A stretch of 64,000 nt of DNA from Mucilaginibacter_A sp050954285 (GTDB lineage Bacteria > Bacteroidota > Bacteroidia > Sphingobacteriales > Sphingobacteriaceae): NCBI GenBank assembly GCA_050954285.1, contig JBPBPL010000009.1:62001-126000 (forward strand). Direction: 5' to 3'. The notes under the pieces were generated by a model, which saw only the letters and a list, made by a program, of their open reading frames with translations, searched no databases and had not been told where the DNA came from. Shown here in pieces: positions 34,660 to 43,502 of the stretch. Numbering within the stretch: the stretch's first letter is position 1; every line of letters starts with the position of its first letter. The translations under genes and the position numbers were made by a program.

Positions 34660-36228
34660 ATGTTTGTCAAAAACACGTTAGTTCCGAATAATCATTTCCT
34701 TTCAAAAATTAACAAACTTGCTATACCATCTTTATTGTTAGCCGGTTTGGTTTTGGCTTTAGGAGGATGCAATAAAAGCAGTTCAAGTACGGTTTCAGAA
34801 CCGTGTGTATCTTGCACAATAGATAGTAGTGGCATTACATCCGGAACCGCTGAAGGATCCACAGCAACGGGTTATAATGCAGATGACTTGGTTGAAAATT
34901 CTACATTTTCCAATGTTGTAACAATTGATTTCGGCAGTACCATTACCATTACCAATCCGCTTTCAACCAATGGTGTAACCATTACACAAAGCAATGGAGC
35001 TGTAATTATTAATTCTTCGGCAAGCGGGGTAGAATATCAGTTATCTGGTCTTACCACAAACGGATCGGTTAAAATTTATAGCAGTAACCTGTTTAAACTT
35101 ACCTTAAACGGTATTAATATTACGAATGCTAATGGTCCGGCTATCAATATCCAATCCTCCAAAAAAGCCTTTATTGTGCTGGCTGATAATACAATCAATT
35201 CACTTACAGACGGAACAACATATGTCACTTCAACCGAAAATATGAATGGAACAGTATTTAGTGAAGGACAAATGATTTTTAGTGGCAATGGAACCCTTAG
35301 TGTAACCGGTAATTATAAATATGGTATTGTTAGTGATGATTATATTCGTATCCGTAGTGGTAATATCAATATTGCAAATGCATTGAGCGACGGCATACAT
35401 ACCACCAATGCTTTTATTGCTGATGGAGGTTATCTTACACTTACTGCGCAGGCTAATGGTATTAACTGTGAAGCAGGCTATATTATCATTAATGGAGGCA
35501 CTTATATTTTAAATCCTGTAAATGATGCTATTACGGCTTCTTATACTGGTACCAGTTCAGTCATAACACCTTATGTTACTGTTAATGGTGGTAATTTCAC
35601 TATCAAATCTACAACTGGCGCAGGTGTTGAAAGCAAAAGCGCCCTGACTATAAACAATGCAACAATCTCTGCCAATACAACAACTGATGGCCTGTATGGA
35701 GGCACAGCAGTTTACATTAACAGTGGTAGTAACATCTATTGCTATAGTACGGGCAGTAATGCAATGGAATCGGGTGGTACTTTTACCATTACAGGTGGTA
35801 AGGTTATAGGAGTAGCCAAGTTATCTGCAAAGGCCGGAATTTATTGCGGTGCACGAACATTTAAAATAACTGGTGGTGAAGTAATAGGCACAGGCGGAGT
35901 AACAAGCGCACCAAGTGCTACCGCTTCAACTGTTCACTCCGTGATTTTGGGTAGCGGTTCAGCAATAGAAATTATTCATTTTGAAACAGCTGATGCCACT
36001 GAAGCTTTAACTTTTTTAGCTCCCCAAGCTTACAGCACTTTACTTTTTGCCAGTGCAAAGTTAAAAGCGGGCACTGCTTACAATGTTTATTTTGGAGGAA
36101 CTGCTGCCGGCATAAGTTTTAACGGCTTGTACTTGCAAGGAGCGTATTATAAAGTTAACACCAAATCTTCAAGTTTTACTACCAGTAGCATTGTAACTCA
36201 GGCAGGAGGCACAATTAGTACGAATTAA
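34660..36228 (+). CDS. Beta-helix carbohydrate-binding lipoprotein (Cthe_2159-like)
   Basis: The protein starts with a lipoprotein signal (LVLALGGCNKSSSS, Cys near residue 37). A long right-handed beta-helix follows, rich in Asn, Gly, Thr and Ser, from about 80 to 430. Repeats such as GNGTLSVTGNYKYGIVSDDY, RSGNINIANALSDGIHT and NGGTYILNPVNDAITASY match the Cthe_2159 (DUF4353) family. That family includes a polygalacturonate/cellulose-binding protein with calcium sites. Repeated YGI/DGI and AIN turns fit the repeating coil. Surface attachment and glycan binding are inferred. It stands alone, with ade converging on it. Confidence 0.82.
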   Translation: MFVKNTLVPNNHFLSKINKLAIPSLLLAGLVLALGGCNKSSSSTVSEPCVSCTIDSSGITSGTAEGSTATGYNADDLVENSTFSNVVTIDFGSTITITNPLSTNGVTITQSNGAVIINSSASGVEYQLSGLTTNGSVKIYSSNLFKLTLNGINITNANGPAINIQSSKKAFIVLADNTINSLTDGTTYVTSTENMNGTVFSEGQMIFSGNGTLSVTGNYKYGIVSDDYIRIRSGNINIANALSDGIHTTNAFIADGGYLTLTAQANGINCEAGYIIINGGTYILNPVNDAITASYTGTSSVITPYVTVNGGNFTIKSTTGAGVESKSALTINNATISANTTTDGLYGGTAVYINSGSNIYCYSTGSNAMESGGTFTITGGKVIGVAKLSAKAGIYCGARTFKITGGEVIGTGGVTSAPSATASTVHSVILGSGSAIEIIHFETADATEALTFLAPQAYSTLLFASAKLKAGTAYNVYFGGTAAGISFNGLYLQGAYYKVNTKSSSFTTSSIVTQAGGTISTN

Positions 36229-36342
36229 TTAGAACAAAAATAATGAGTTAAAAAAAGACTGGTAAGTGAAGTGCCGGGGTTTTTATTTTTAGTGGAAGGA
36301 TAGAAAAACAAAATGATCGATGCTGCTTTTACGGGTATAAAA

Positions 36343-37986
36343 TCAGGGATCAACCAGCTTAAAATTGTCACCGTCAAACAAACCAAGATCGCTCAGTTTC
36401 AGGTGTGGAATCACCAGCAAAGCCATAAAACTCAGCGTCATGAAAGGAGCGGAGAGCGTACTGCCCAGCTTTTTGGCCAGCGCATCAATTTTGGTGTAAG
36501 CCTGAGCAACTTCGTAACCATCGTTTGCACTCATCAAGCCGGCAACCGGAAGCGGCAGAATTTCTTCCAAATCCTGTCCGGCACAACTGATTCCGCCTTG
36601 TACTTCAATAATCAGGTTTACAGCTTTGCAGATATTTTCGTCATCCGTGCCAACCACCACGATGTTATGGCTGTCGTGCGCAACTGAGGAAGCCAGTGCA
36701 CCTGCTTTCAAACCAAAATTTTTGATAAATCCTTTTGCAATTGGCGCATTATGGTAGCGGTTAATTACGCAGATTTTTAAAATATCCTGCTGCAAATCAG
36801 CTTCAAGAACACCATTTTTTACAACTAATTCTGCTTCTATTTTATTGGTAATTAATTGTCCGTCCAAAGCTTCAATTACCAAAACTTTTTGTTTTTCTGC
36901 GGAAGGAACAGCAGCGGGAAAAGCAAAATCTGCCGGTACTATTTTTAGACATGAAAAATTGTTGATTGCCTGAACGGGTTGCTTTTTAATCCTGGTTTTA
37001 CCGTTTTCGGCAACTAATTCTCCGTTGATGTAGGTTTGTAGCACTTCAAAATTTTTCAAATCTTTCAGCAAAATAAAATCTGCCGGATCGCCAGTTTTAA
37101 GCTGACCAATTTCCAGCTGATAATGCACAACCGGATTGATACATGCTGTTTTTAGCACCTTAAAAACGTTAACACCCGCGGCAACAGCGCGCGCGCAAAG
37201 CTGATTGATGTGGCCGGAAACCAAACTATCAGGATGTTTATCATCGCTGCAAAACATCATCTGATCCGGATAATCGTTCATCAACCCAATCAACGCATCA
37301 AAATTTTTAGCTGCACTTCCTTCACGAATCAAAATTTTCATGCCGTATCTGAGCTTATCCAAAGCTTCTTCCGCTGTAAAACATTCGTGATCGGTACTGA
37401 TTCCGGCTGAAATATATTGTTCGGCCAGTTCTCCTTGCAAACCTGGTGCATGACCATCAACTGGTTTTTGATATTTTTTGGCCGAAGCAATTTTCTGCAT
37501 CACTTCCGGGTCATGGTTTAGCACGCCCGGGAAATTCATCATCTCGCTTAAATACTTGATTTCCGGTTTTGATAAAAGCAAATCCACTTCATCCGCAGTT
37601 AGTACAGCACCAGCCGTTTCAAAAGTTGTTGCCGGAACGCAACTGGGCGCACCAAAATAGAATTTGAACGAGACAGAATTTCCGTTGGCAATCATAAATT
37701 CTACGCCGGCTAGGCCGCAAACATTGGCAATTTCATGCGGATCGCTCACTGTTCCGATAGTTCCATGCACAACGGCCAGCCGCGCAAATTCGGAAGGAAT
37801 CAGCATCGAACTTTCGATATGCACATGCGCATCCACAAAACCCGGCGTGAGAAACGGAAGCGCCGATGCTTCTTTTACCACTACTTTTTTGATGGATTGG
37901 ATCAAGCCGTTTTCGACCGATAACTCAACCGGATAAATTTGCTGACCGGCAATATCAACCAGCTGGGCAGTAATAGTAAAAAACAT
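36343..37986 (-). CDS. ade: Adenine deaminase
   Basis: The enzyme converts adenine to hypoxanthine in purine salvage. It is an amidohydrolase-fold protein of 547 residues with the metal motif GFVDAHVHIESSMLIPSEFA, and VSDPHEIANVCG nearby. DGHAPGLQGELAEQYISAGI and the SDDKHPDSL Asp motif follow. The C-terminal block VAHDSHNIVVVGT is characteristic of the Ade family. Length is normal. A copy of the dispersed motif lies near its start (37866) and encodes KEAS. It is not clustered with the other purine genes. Confidence 0.95.
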   Translation of the reverse strand: MFFTITAQLVDIAGQQIYPVELSVENGLIQSIKKVVVKEASALPFLTPGFVDAHVHIESSMLIPSEFARLAVVHGTIGTVSDPHEIANVCGLAGVEFMIANGNSVSFKFYFGAPSCVPATTFETAGAVLTADEVDLLLSKPEIKYLSEMMNFPGVLNHDPEVMQKIASAKKYQKPVDGHAPGLQGELAEQYISAGISTDHECFTAEEALDKLRYGMKILIREGSAAKNFDALIGLMNDYPDQMMFCSDDKHPDSLVSGHINQLCARAVAAGVNVFKVLKTACINPVVHYQLEIGQLKTGDPADFILLKDLKNFEVLQTYINGELVAENGKTRIKKQPVQAINNFSCLKIVPADFAFPAAVPSAEKQKVLVIEALDGQLITNKIEAELVVKNGVLEADLQQDILKICVINRYHNAPIAKGFIKNFGLKAGALASSVAHDSHNIVVVGTDDENICKAVNLIIEVQGGISCAGQDLEEILPLPVAGLMSANDGYEVAQAYTKIDALAKKLGSTLSAPFMTLSFMALLVIPHLKLSDLGLFDGDNFKLVDP

Positions 37987-38026
37987 AAATCGGCTTTAAA
38001 ATGGTAGCGAAAATATTAAAATTAGC

Positions 38027-38968
38027 CTAAGAAGCTGCTGGCGTTTTCAACTCGGAAAGCTGCTCAAAAAGTGCTTTTTCCTGTTCTGATAAGTTTTTTG
38101 GCGTTTGGATAACCACGCGTACATAAGCATCGCCAAACTGTTCCGGATCTTTGTAATGCGGCATGCCTAAACCTTTCAGCCGGAAAGTTTTATTGCTGTC
38201 TGTGCCAGCCGCAATGGTCATGTTCACCGTTTTGTTGATGCCTTGAACGGCAATTTTTCCGCCTAAAACAGCCGTATAAACATCCAGAATCTGGTCAAAA
38301 TACAAGTCATTTTCCTTGCGCTCAAATTTGTTATTGGGCAAAATGTGCATCGTGATCAGTAAATCTCCATTGGCACCACCGCCTCGTCCGGCTTCGCCTT
38401 TGCCTTTCAAGCGTAAAACTTGGCCTTCGCTTACGCCCTGTTTCAGCTTCATGTTTACTTTAGAATCACCAATGGTAACCTGCCTGGAAGCCCCGTGAAA
38501 AGCTTCTTCCAGTGTGATATGCATTTCAGCCTGCAAATCTTCGCCTGCTGAAGCACGCCGGCTGTTCCGGCCACCGCCTGGTGCTCCGCCACCGCCAAAA
38601 ATATTCTCAAAAAAATCCGAAAACTGGCCGCCACCGCCATAAAAATCTTCGGTAGAAAAACCGCCTGCGCCACCACCGCTGCTTCGTCTGCCGCCACCCG
38701 GCCTGTTGCCACCCTGGTTGGCATAGCCGCCGGCTTGCTGATAGTTTTGCCAGTTATCGCCCAGCTCATCATATTGTTTGCGTTTGTCGGGCTTGCTTAA
38801 CACTTCATTTGCTTCGTTTGCTTCCTTAAATTTATTTTCGGCAGCCTTATCGCCGGCGTTTTTGTCGGGATGATATTTTACAGCCAGTTTGCGGTAAGCT
38901 TTTTTAATCTCATCCTGAGTTGCGGTTTTGGCTACACCCAAAATTTTATAATAATCTTTGTATTCCAT
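38027..38968 (-). CDS. DnaJ-like co-chaperone, CbpA type
   Basis: This type II Hsp40 has 313 residues. The J domain lies at 1-70 with the HPDKNA motif that stimulates DnaK. A Gly/Phe-rich linker with long glycine runs covers about 75-140. The C-terminal substrate-binding domains follow (DLQAEMHITLEEAFHGASRQ, then GDLLITMHILPNNKFERKEN). There is no zinc finger, so it corresponds to CbpA more than DnaJ. It is probably soluble. Upstream, an inverted A/T-rich repeat and TAATTTTG boxes on both strands precede the gene. Confidence 0.93.
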   Translation of the reverse strand: MEYKDYYKILGVAKTATQDEIKKAYRKLAVKYHPDKNAGDKAAENKFKEANEANEVLSKPDKRKQYDELGDNWQNYQQAGGYANQGGNRPGGGRRSSGGGAGGFSTEDFYGGGGQFSDFFENIFGGGGAPGGGRNSRRASAGEDLQAEMHITLEEAFHGASRQVTIGDSKVNMKLKQGVSEGQVLRLKGKGEAGRGGGANGDLLITMHILPNNKFERKENDLYFDQILDVYTAVLGGKIAVQGINKTVNMTIAAGTDSNKTFRLKGLGMPHYKDPEQFGDAYVRVVIQTPKNLSEQEKALFEQLSELKTPAAS

Positions 38969-39002
38969 CTTAAATTTCTGTATCCGGTTGTGGGTTTGAC
39001 AT

Positions 39003-39042
39003 CAAAATTAAACAAAACCTGAAAGTTTGGTTTAATTTTGCA
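39003..39042. promoter_or_regulatory. Inverted repeat with divergent -7 boxes
   Basis: CAAAATTAAAC and GTTTAATTTTG are perfect 11-base arms near both ends. Each strand carries a TAATTTTG box, so it could be a divergent promoter for the DnaJ-like gene and the small gene at 39163, or a control site. Confidence 0.4.
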
Positions 39043-39116
39043 AAAGCTATTTGTACGGATTACTAAATGTAGCCTGTTACTAATAAACATTTTTACCACT
39101 TAGCAGTTTTATCAAC

Positions 39117-39129
39117 ATAAAAGAAGCAT
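39117..39129 (+). repeat. Dispersed motif copy
   Basis: ATAAAAGAAGCAT is an exact core, 33 bases before the small gene. Confidence 0.75.
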
Positions 39130-39162
39130 TGGGCTTCTACATAAACCTTAAAATTTATAGCC

Positions 39163-39396
39163 ATGTCTAATCAAAATTCTGAGCAATTTAATCAACACCC
39201 TAAATCAACTAATGATACGCACGAAAGCACATCTAAAACTGATAAACCGATTGGTGTAGGCGAGAATGAAGAAAACCATACCAGTGGCGACCAGTACGAA
39301 TATCAGAAAACTGGTAAAAACTCTCAAAACGAAACAGGCGGCCAGGATGAAAAAACAACTCATACTGATAATAATGCCGGAACATCTGCTGATTAA
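39163..39396 (+). CDS. Small hydrophilic disordered protein
   Basis: This 77-residue protein is made almost only of polar residues (Asn, Gln, Ser, Thr, Glu, Asp, Lys, Gly) with no hydrophobic core and no signal. It is probably disordered. Its coding status is supported by the clear ATG, an upstream motif and normal codon use with no Cys or Trp. Short polar proteins of this kind are often stress-induced, but no family was recognised. A CxxC-AraC regulator gene follows after 34 bases. Confidence 0.6.
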   Translation: MSNQNSEQFNQHPKSTNDTHESTSKTDKPIGVGENEENHTSGDQYEYQKTGKNSQNETGGQDEKTTHTDNNAGTSAD

Positions 39397-39430
39397 TTAA
39401 TTCATCGACATTTAATAGATATTTTTTATA

Positions 39431-39991
39431 ATGAAATTAGCCGTTAAAAATATGGTTTGCAACCGATGCATCCTTGTAGTGGAACAGCAATTGCAGGCTT
39501 TAAAATTTAACGTAAAAACTATAGGTTTGGGTTGGGTGGAGATTGAACCCGAGCCGGATGCGGAAGAGGTTTTATCCATTGCTTCTGCCTTTAAAGTGGT
39601 TGGTTTTGAATTAATTGATGATTATAAAGCCAGGCTGATTGAACAGATAAAAAATATCATTATAAACACTGTTCAGCATTCAGAAATGAGTGAGTTAAGC
39701 GTTAATTTTTCCACGCTGTTATCAGAAAAGCTTCAAAAAACTTATAGTTATTTGAGCAATCTTTTTTCTGAACAGGAAGATAATACGATTGAGCATTACA
39801 TCATTCAGCAAAAAGTAGAAAAAATTAAAGAGCTGATGGAGTATGGCGATTTGAACCTAAATGAAATCGCTTTTAAAATGGGTTATAGCAGCAGTGCGCA
39901 TCTATCAACTCAATTTAAAAAGATAACAGGCTTTTCTCCTTCACAGTATCGTTCTGAAAACACAGAACGTAAAGCTTTGGATCAAATTTAG
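39431..39991 (+). CDS. AraC-type regulator with an HMA-like CxxC domain
   Basis: The 186-residue protein has a short N-terminal region (about 1-65) that looks like a heavy-metal-associated or redox domain, with Cys10 and Cys13 in VKNMVCNRCILVV. A linker follows, then an AraC helix-turn-helix domain at about 105-180 with LNEIAFKMGYSSSAHLSTQF and KKITGFSPSQYR. A likely role is control by a metal ion. Proteins with this layout are common in Bacteroidota, but few are characterised. No metal exporter or metallochaperone is beside it. Confidence 0.87.
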   Translation: MKLAVKNMVCNRCILVVEQQLQALKFNVKTIGLGWVEIEPEPDAEEVLSIASAFKVVGFELIDDYKARLIEQIKNIIINTVQHSEMSELSVNFSTLLSEKLQKTYSYLSNLFSEQEDNTIEHYIIQQKVEKIKELMEYGDLNLNEIAFKMGYSSSAHLSTQFKKITGFSPSQYRSENTERKALDQI

Positions 39992-39995
39992 TTTT

Positions 39996-40031
39996 TGTGT
40001 GCTAAAAGAAGCATGCTTCTTTTAGCACACA
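39996..40031. terminator. 36-bp perfect palindrome from two dispersed motifs
   Basis: The 36 bases read the same on both strands. Each half holds TAAAAGAAGCAT after TGTGTGC. It lies between the convergent AraC gene (four bases after its stop) and ruvB, and can fold as a terminator for both directions. Confidence 0.85.
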
Positions 40032-40038
40032 TTTTTTA

Positions 40039-41058
40039 TTAAAACAGCGTGGCACCGCTGCTTTTAATCCGTCCTAAATGTTTGTAAGCAGCTTCTGTAC
40101 ATTCGCGACCGCGGGAAGTACGCATTAAATAACCTTCCTGGATTAAAAAAGGTTCGTAAACTTCTTCAATTGTGCCCTCTTCTTCGCTTACGGCTGTTGC
40201 TATGGTTTTCAGGCCAACCGGTCCGCCTTTAAATTTATCGATAATGGTAGATAAAATTTTATTATCCATTTCATCCAAACCGTGTTCATCTACATTCAAC
40301 GCATTAAGCGCATATTTGGCAATCGGAATATCAATGCTGCCATTTCCTTTTATTTGAGCAAAATCGCGCGTCCTTCGCAGCAAAGCATTGGCAATACGCG
40401 GCGTGCCGCGGCTTCGTCGGGCAATTTCGTAAGCACCTTCTTCTGCAATTGGTGTTTTTAAAATAGCTGCCGAACGAAGTACAATTGTTGTAAGTAGCTT
40501 AGCATCATAATATTGTAATCGGGAGTTGATACCAAAACGAGCACGCAACGGAGCCGTAAGCAAGCCGGAACGTGTAGTGGCACCAATCAGCGTAAAAGGA
40601 TTTAGAGATATTTGTACCGAACGGGCATTCGGGCCTGTTTCCAGCATAATATCGATCTTGTAATCTTCCATAGCCGAGTATAAATATTCTTCTACCAGCG
40701 GACTCAAGCGATGAATTTCATCAATAAATAAAATATCACCGGATTCGAGATTGGTTAGTAATCCGGCTAAATCACCTGGTTTATCCAAAACCGGCCCGGA
40801 GGTGATTTTGATTCCGGCACCCATTTCGTTGGCAATAATATGCGAAAGGGTAGTTTTGCCCAATCCCGGGGGCCCATGCAATAATACATGATCCAGTGCT
40901 TCACCACGCAATCTGGCTGCCTGCACAAATACACGTAGGTTTTCCAGAATTTTTTCCTGACCAGTAAAATCTTCAAAAACCTGCGGACGTAATACTTTTT
41001 CAATCTCCTGTTCGATAGAAGAAAGATGTTCCGGGCTGGGGTCGAGGTTTTTATTCAT
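40039..41058 (-). CDS. ruvB: Holliday junction helicase subunit RuvB
   Basis: RuvB is the ring motor that drives branch migration of Holliday junctions with RuvA. The sequence shows Walker A GPPGLGKTTLSHI, Walker B DEIHRLSPLVEEYLY, sensor 1 GATTRSGLLTAPLRARFG and the arginine RSRGTPRIANALLRR. The winged-helix DNA domain is at the C-terminus. The length of 339 residues is normal. The ATG at 41058 is preferred; an in-frame TTG at 41067 is the alternative. The ruvA and ruvC genes are elsewhere. Confidence 0.96.
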   Translation of the reverse strand: MNKNLDPSPEHLSSIEQEIEKVLRPQVFEDFTGQEKILENLRVFVQAARLRGEALDHVLLHGPPGLGKTTLSHIIANEMGAGIKITSGPVLDKPGDLAGLLTNLESGDILFIDEIHRLSPLVEEYLYSAMEDYKIDIMLETGPNARSVQISLNPFTLIGATTRSGLLTAPLRARFGINSRLQYYDAKLLTTIVLRSAAILKTPIAEEGAYEIARRSRGTPRIANALLRRTRDFAQIKGNGSIDIPIAKYALNALNVDEHGLDEMDNKILSTIIDKFKGGPVGLKTIATAVSEEEGTIEEVYEPFLIQEGYLMRTSRGRECTEAAYKHLGRIKSSGATLF

Positions 41059-41125
41059 TCCCAACAAAATTAGTATTTTTCGACGTGAATATACATCAAA
41101 CTACTATAAACATTAGGTAAATACT

Positions 41126-41893
41126 TTAACTATTTTCAAGTATGTTACTATCGGTGGAAGAAATTTGCTGCGGATATTTCCGGAACCAACTGTTTGTTTT
41201 CAGTTTAATTACGCCCAAAAATGCTTCGTGAAATATTTTGGTTGACATTTTGGATGCGCCATGCCGCCGATCTGTGAAAATAATCGGCACTTCCACTACT
41301 TTGAAACCATATTTAATAGCCGTAAACTTCATTTCGATCTGAAAAGCATAGCCTACAAACTGAATTTTATTAAGCGGAATGATTTCTAAAACCTTTCGAC
41401 GGTAACATTTAAAACCGGCAGTGGCATCCTGAATATTGATGCCGGTAATAAAGCGTACATAAACCGAAGCAAAATAACTCATCATCACGCGGCTCATTGG
41501 CCAGTTAACCACATTTACGCCATTGATGTAGCGTGAACCGATTGCAACATCGGCACCATCTACACAAGCTTGCCGCAAGCGCAACAAATCATCCGGGTTA
41601 TGTGAGAAATCGGCATCCATCTCATAAATAAAATCATAATGATGATCGGTTGCCCATTTAAAACCGAAGATATAGGCTGTACCCAAACCTTGTTTTCCAG
41701 CCCGTTCGTGTAAAAAAAGTGTTTCGGGATAAATGGTTTGGAGTGATTTAATAATTGCTGCCGTACCATCCGGAGAGCCATCATCAATAACCAGCACATG
41801 AAAATCATGCATCAGCGAAAACACTTTATGCAGGATGCGTTCAATGTTTTCTTTTTCGTTGTATGTTGGTATAATTACCAGACTATCAGGCAC
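41126..41893 (-). CDS. GT2 polyprenol-phosphate sugar transferase
   Basis: This is an inverting glycosyltransferase of 255 residues of the dolichol/polyprenol-phosphate mannose synthase type. The GT-A fold shows VIIPTYNEKENIERIL, VIDDGSPDGTAAI, the metal motif MDADFSHNPDD and AIGSRYINGVNVVNWPMSR. It is monotopic; no transmembrane tail is seen. The donor sugar is unproven. The start is GTG at 41893, 34 bases after the POT gene stop on the same strand, with the intervening AC-form motif, so it may be co-transcribed. Confidence 0.9.
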   Translation of the reverse strand: MPDSLVIIPTYNEKENIERILHKVFSLMHDFHVLVIDDGSPDGTAAIIKSLQTIYPETLFLHERAGKQGLGTAYIFGFKWATDHHYDFIYEMDADFSHNPDDLLRLRQACVDGADVAIGSRYINGVNVVNWPMSRVMMSYFASVYVRFITGINIQDATAGFKCYRRKVLEIIPLNKIQFVGYAFQIEMKFTAIKYGFKVVEVPIIFTDRRHGASKMSTKIFHEAFLGVIKLKTNSWFRKYPQQISSTDSNILENS

Positions 41894-41910
41894 TCGTCAA
41901 TTTTTTAGTG

Positions 41911-41924
41911 GTAAAAACAGTATG
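41911..41924 (+). repeat. Dispersed motif, AC form
   Basis: GTAAAAACAGTATG lies between the start of the GT2 gene and the stop of the POT gene. Confidence 0.7.
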
Positions 41925-41927
41925 GAT

Positions 41928-43424
41928 TTATGGATTTGCTTGCGGGTTGATAATATCTTTTCCCAAATGTCCGGGTTCATCAGCCAAGTCTTCTCCAACC
42001 AAGTAACTTTTTTCTTTGATGTATGGACTTACCAGAATAAACAGCAACACAAAAAAGAACATGATTCCTACAAAAAGCCAGAAATATTTATCACCTGTAA
42101 AGTATGCAAACATACCTTTATTGGAAATATTTACATTAATTAAGGTAGTAAAAAAAGTACCGATAGAGTAAGTTAAATACCAAATGGCTGTCATGGTACT
42201 TTTCATTGCTGGCGGCGATTGTGTGTAAGCATATTCCAAGCCAGTGATAGAAACCAGCACTTCTCCGGCGGATAGGATAGCATAAGCTAAAATTTGCCAC
42301 CAAACAGACGGGTGCAAACCAGCATCAATTTTACCTTGTAAAAGCGCAATAATGACAAAGCTAAAGGCCGTGATAAACAAACCAGTTCCAATTTTTTTTA
42401 GTGAGGTTAACTTAACGCCCATTTTAATTACCAGTGGATAAATGCCGTAATTAAAAATGGGGATCATCAGCAACAGAAACAACGCATTTACAAACTGAAT
42501 TTGCGAAGGCAAAATGCTTAAGCCAAAGATACCCAGGTTAAGATTAAGTTTTTGAGACTGAAGCACCCATTCCGAACCATTCATGTCCCACATTCCCCAA
42601 AAAATCGGGACAAAAGCAAACACGGCAATTACTCCCCAAACGGCTTTGATCGCTTCTATTTTTTCAAAACCATATTTGTCGATTGCCTGCTGCCATGCTG
42701 TTTTTAATGGGTCTTTCTTGGCAAGATAAGCATTCAAAACAAAAAAATTGATGGTTACAAAATTGTCTTTTTTAATACCGCCAGGTGGCAGTTTGGTATA
42801 AAGCTTACTGCCGGAAAAGAAAATCAGCGTAGCTAAAGCCATTAAAATACCGGGAACACCAAATGCCCAAGCAGCACCAGCTTTTTCGTAGATAATGGGA
42901 ATCAGCAACAAGCTAATCATGGAGCCGGCATTAATGCTGAAATAAAACCAGCCATAAATACTACTCATTAAGTGCTTATTCTTATTGTCGAATTGATCGC
43001 CGACATTAGCTGAGACACAGGATTTTATTGCTCCGGCAGAAAAAGCAATTACTACCAAACCAGTTAAAAAGCCAGGCAGGGAAGTATCAAACATTGACAG
43101 GATAAAATGGCCGATTGTATAAATTAATGAACCAATCAGAATCACTTTATATTTGCCAAAAAACCAATCTGCCAGGATTGCACCTAATAGTGGCGTAAAA
43201 TAAACCAGGGTAGAAAAAGCATGGTTAATGGCGTTAGCCTTGGCATTTGCGGTAACTTCGGGTAAAGTATTGTAAAACTGATGCACCAAAAAAACCGCAA
43301 TGATGCTGCGCATTCCATAAAAACTAAACCTTTCGGCAAATTCGTTGCCAATAATAAAGGGTACACTTTTAGGAATCAGGCGTTTCCTGGTAGAAACTGT
43401 TTCCGGCGAAATTGTATCTGCCAT
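41928..43424 (-). CDS. POT family peptide transporter
   Basis: This is a proton-coupled di/tripeptide importer of the major facilitator superfamily, 498 residues with about 12-14 hydrophobic helices. The POT signature is seen in FIIGNEFAERFSFYGMRSII (ExxERxxYY-like, with FYG) and FYFSINAGSMISLLLIP. A charged N-terminal segment precedes the first helix. It probably takes up peptides from the medium. No peptidase gene is adjacent. Confidence 0.92.
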   Translation of the reverse strand: MADTISPETVSTRKRLIPKSVPFIIGNEFAERFSFYGMRSIIAVFLVHQFYNTLPEVTANAKANAINHAFSTLVYFTPLLGAILADWFFGKYKVILIGSLIYTIGHFILSMFDTSLPGFLTGLVVIAFSAGAIKSCVSANVGDQFDNKNKHLMSSIYGWFYFSINAGSMISLLLIPIIYEKAGAAWAFGVPGILMALATLIFFSGSKLYTKLPPGGIKKDNFVTINFFVLNAYLAKKDPLKTAWQQAIDKYGFEKIEAIKAVWGVIAVFAFVPIFWGMWDMNGSEWVLQSQKLNLNLGIFGLSILPSQIQFVNALFLLLMIPIFNYGIYPLVIKMGVKLTSLKKIGTGLFITAFSFVIIALLQGKIDAGLHPSVWWQILAYAILSAGEVLVSITGLEYAYTQSPPAMKSTMTAIWYLTYSIGTFFTTLINVNISNKGMFAYFTGDKYFWLFVGIMFFFVLLFILVSPYIKEKSYLVGEDLADEPGHLGKDIINPQANP

Positions 43425-43502
43425 TCTTTTACAATAGATTTTTTTTAAAATAAAGCATTTTTGCTGATAAAAACTGCAATCAGGATATCATTCATCATGA
43501 TT

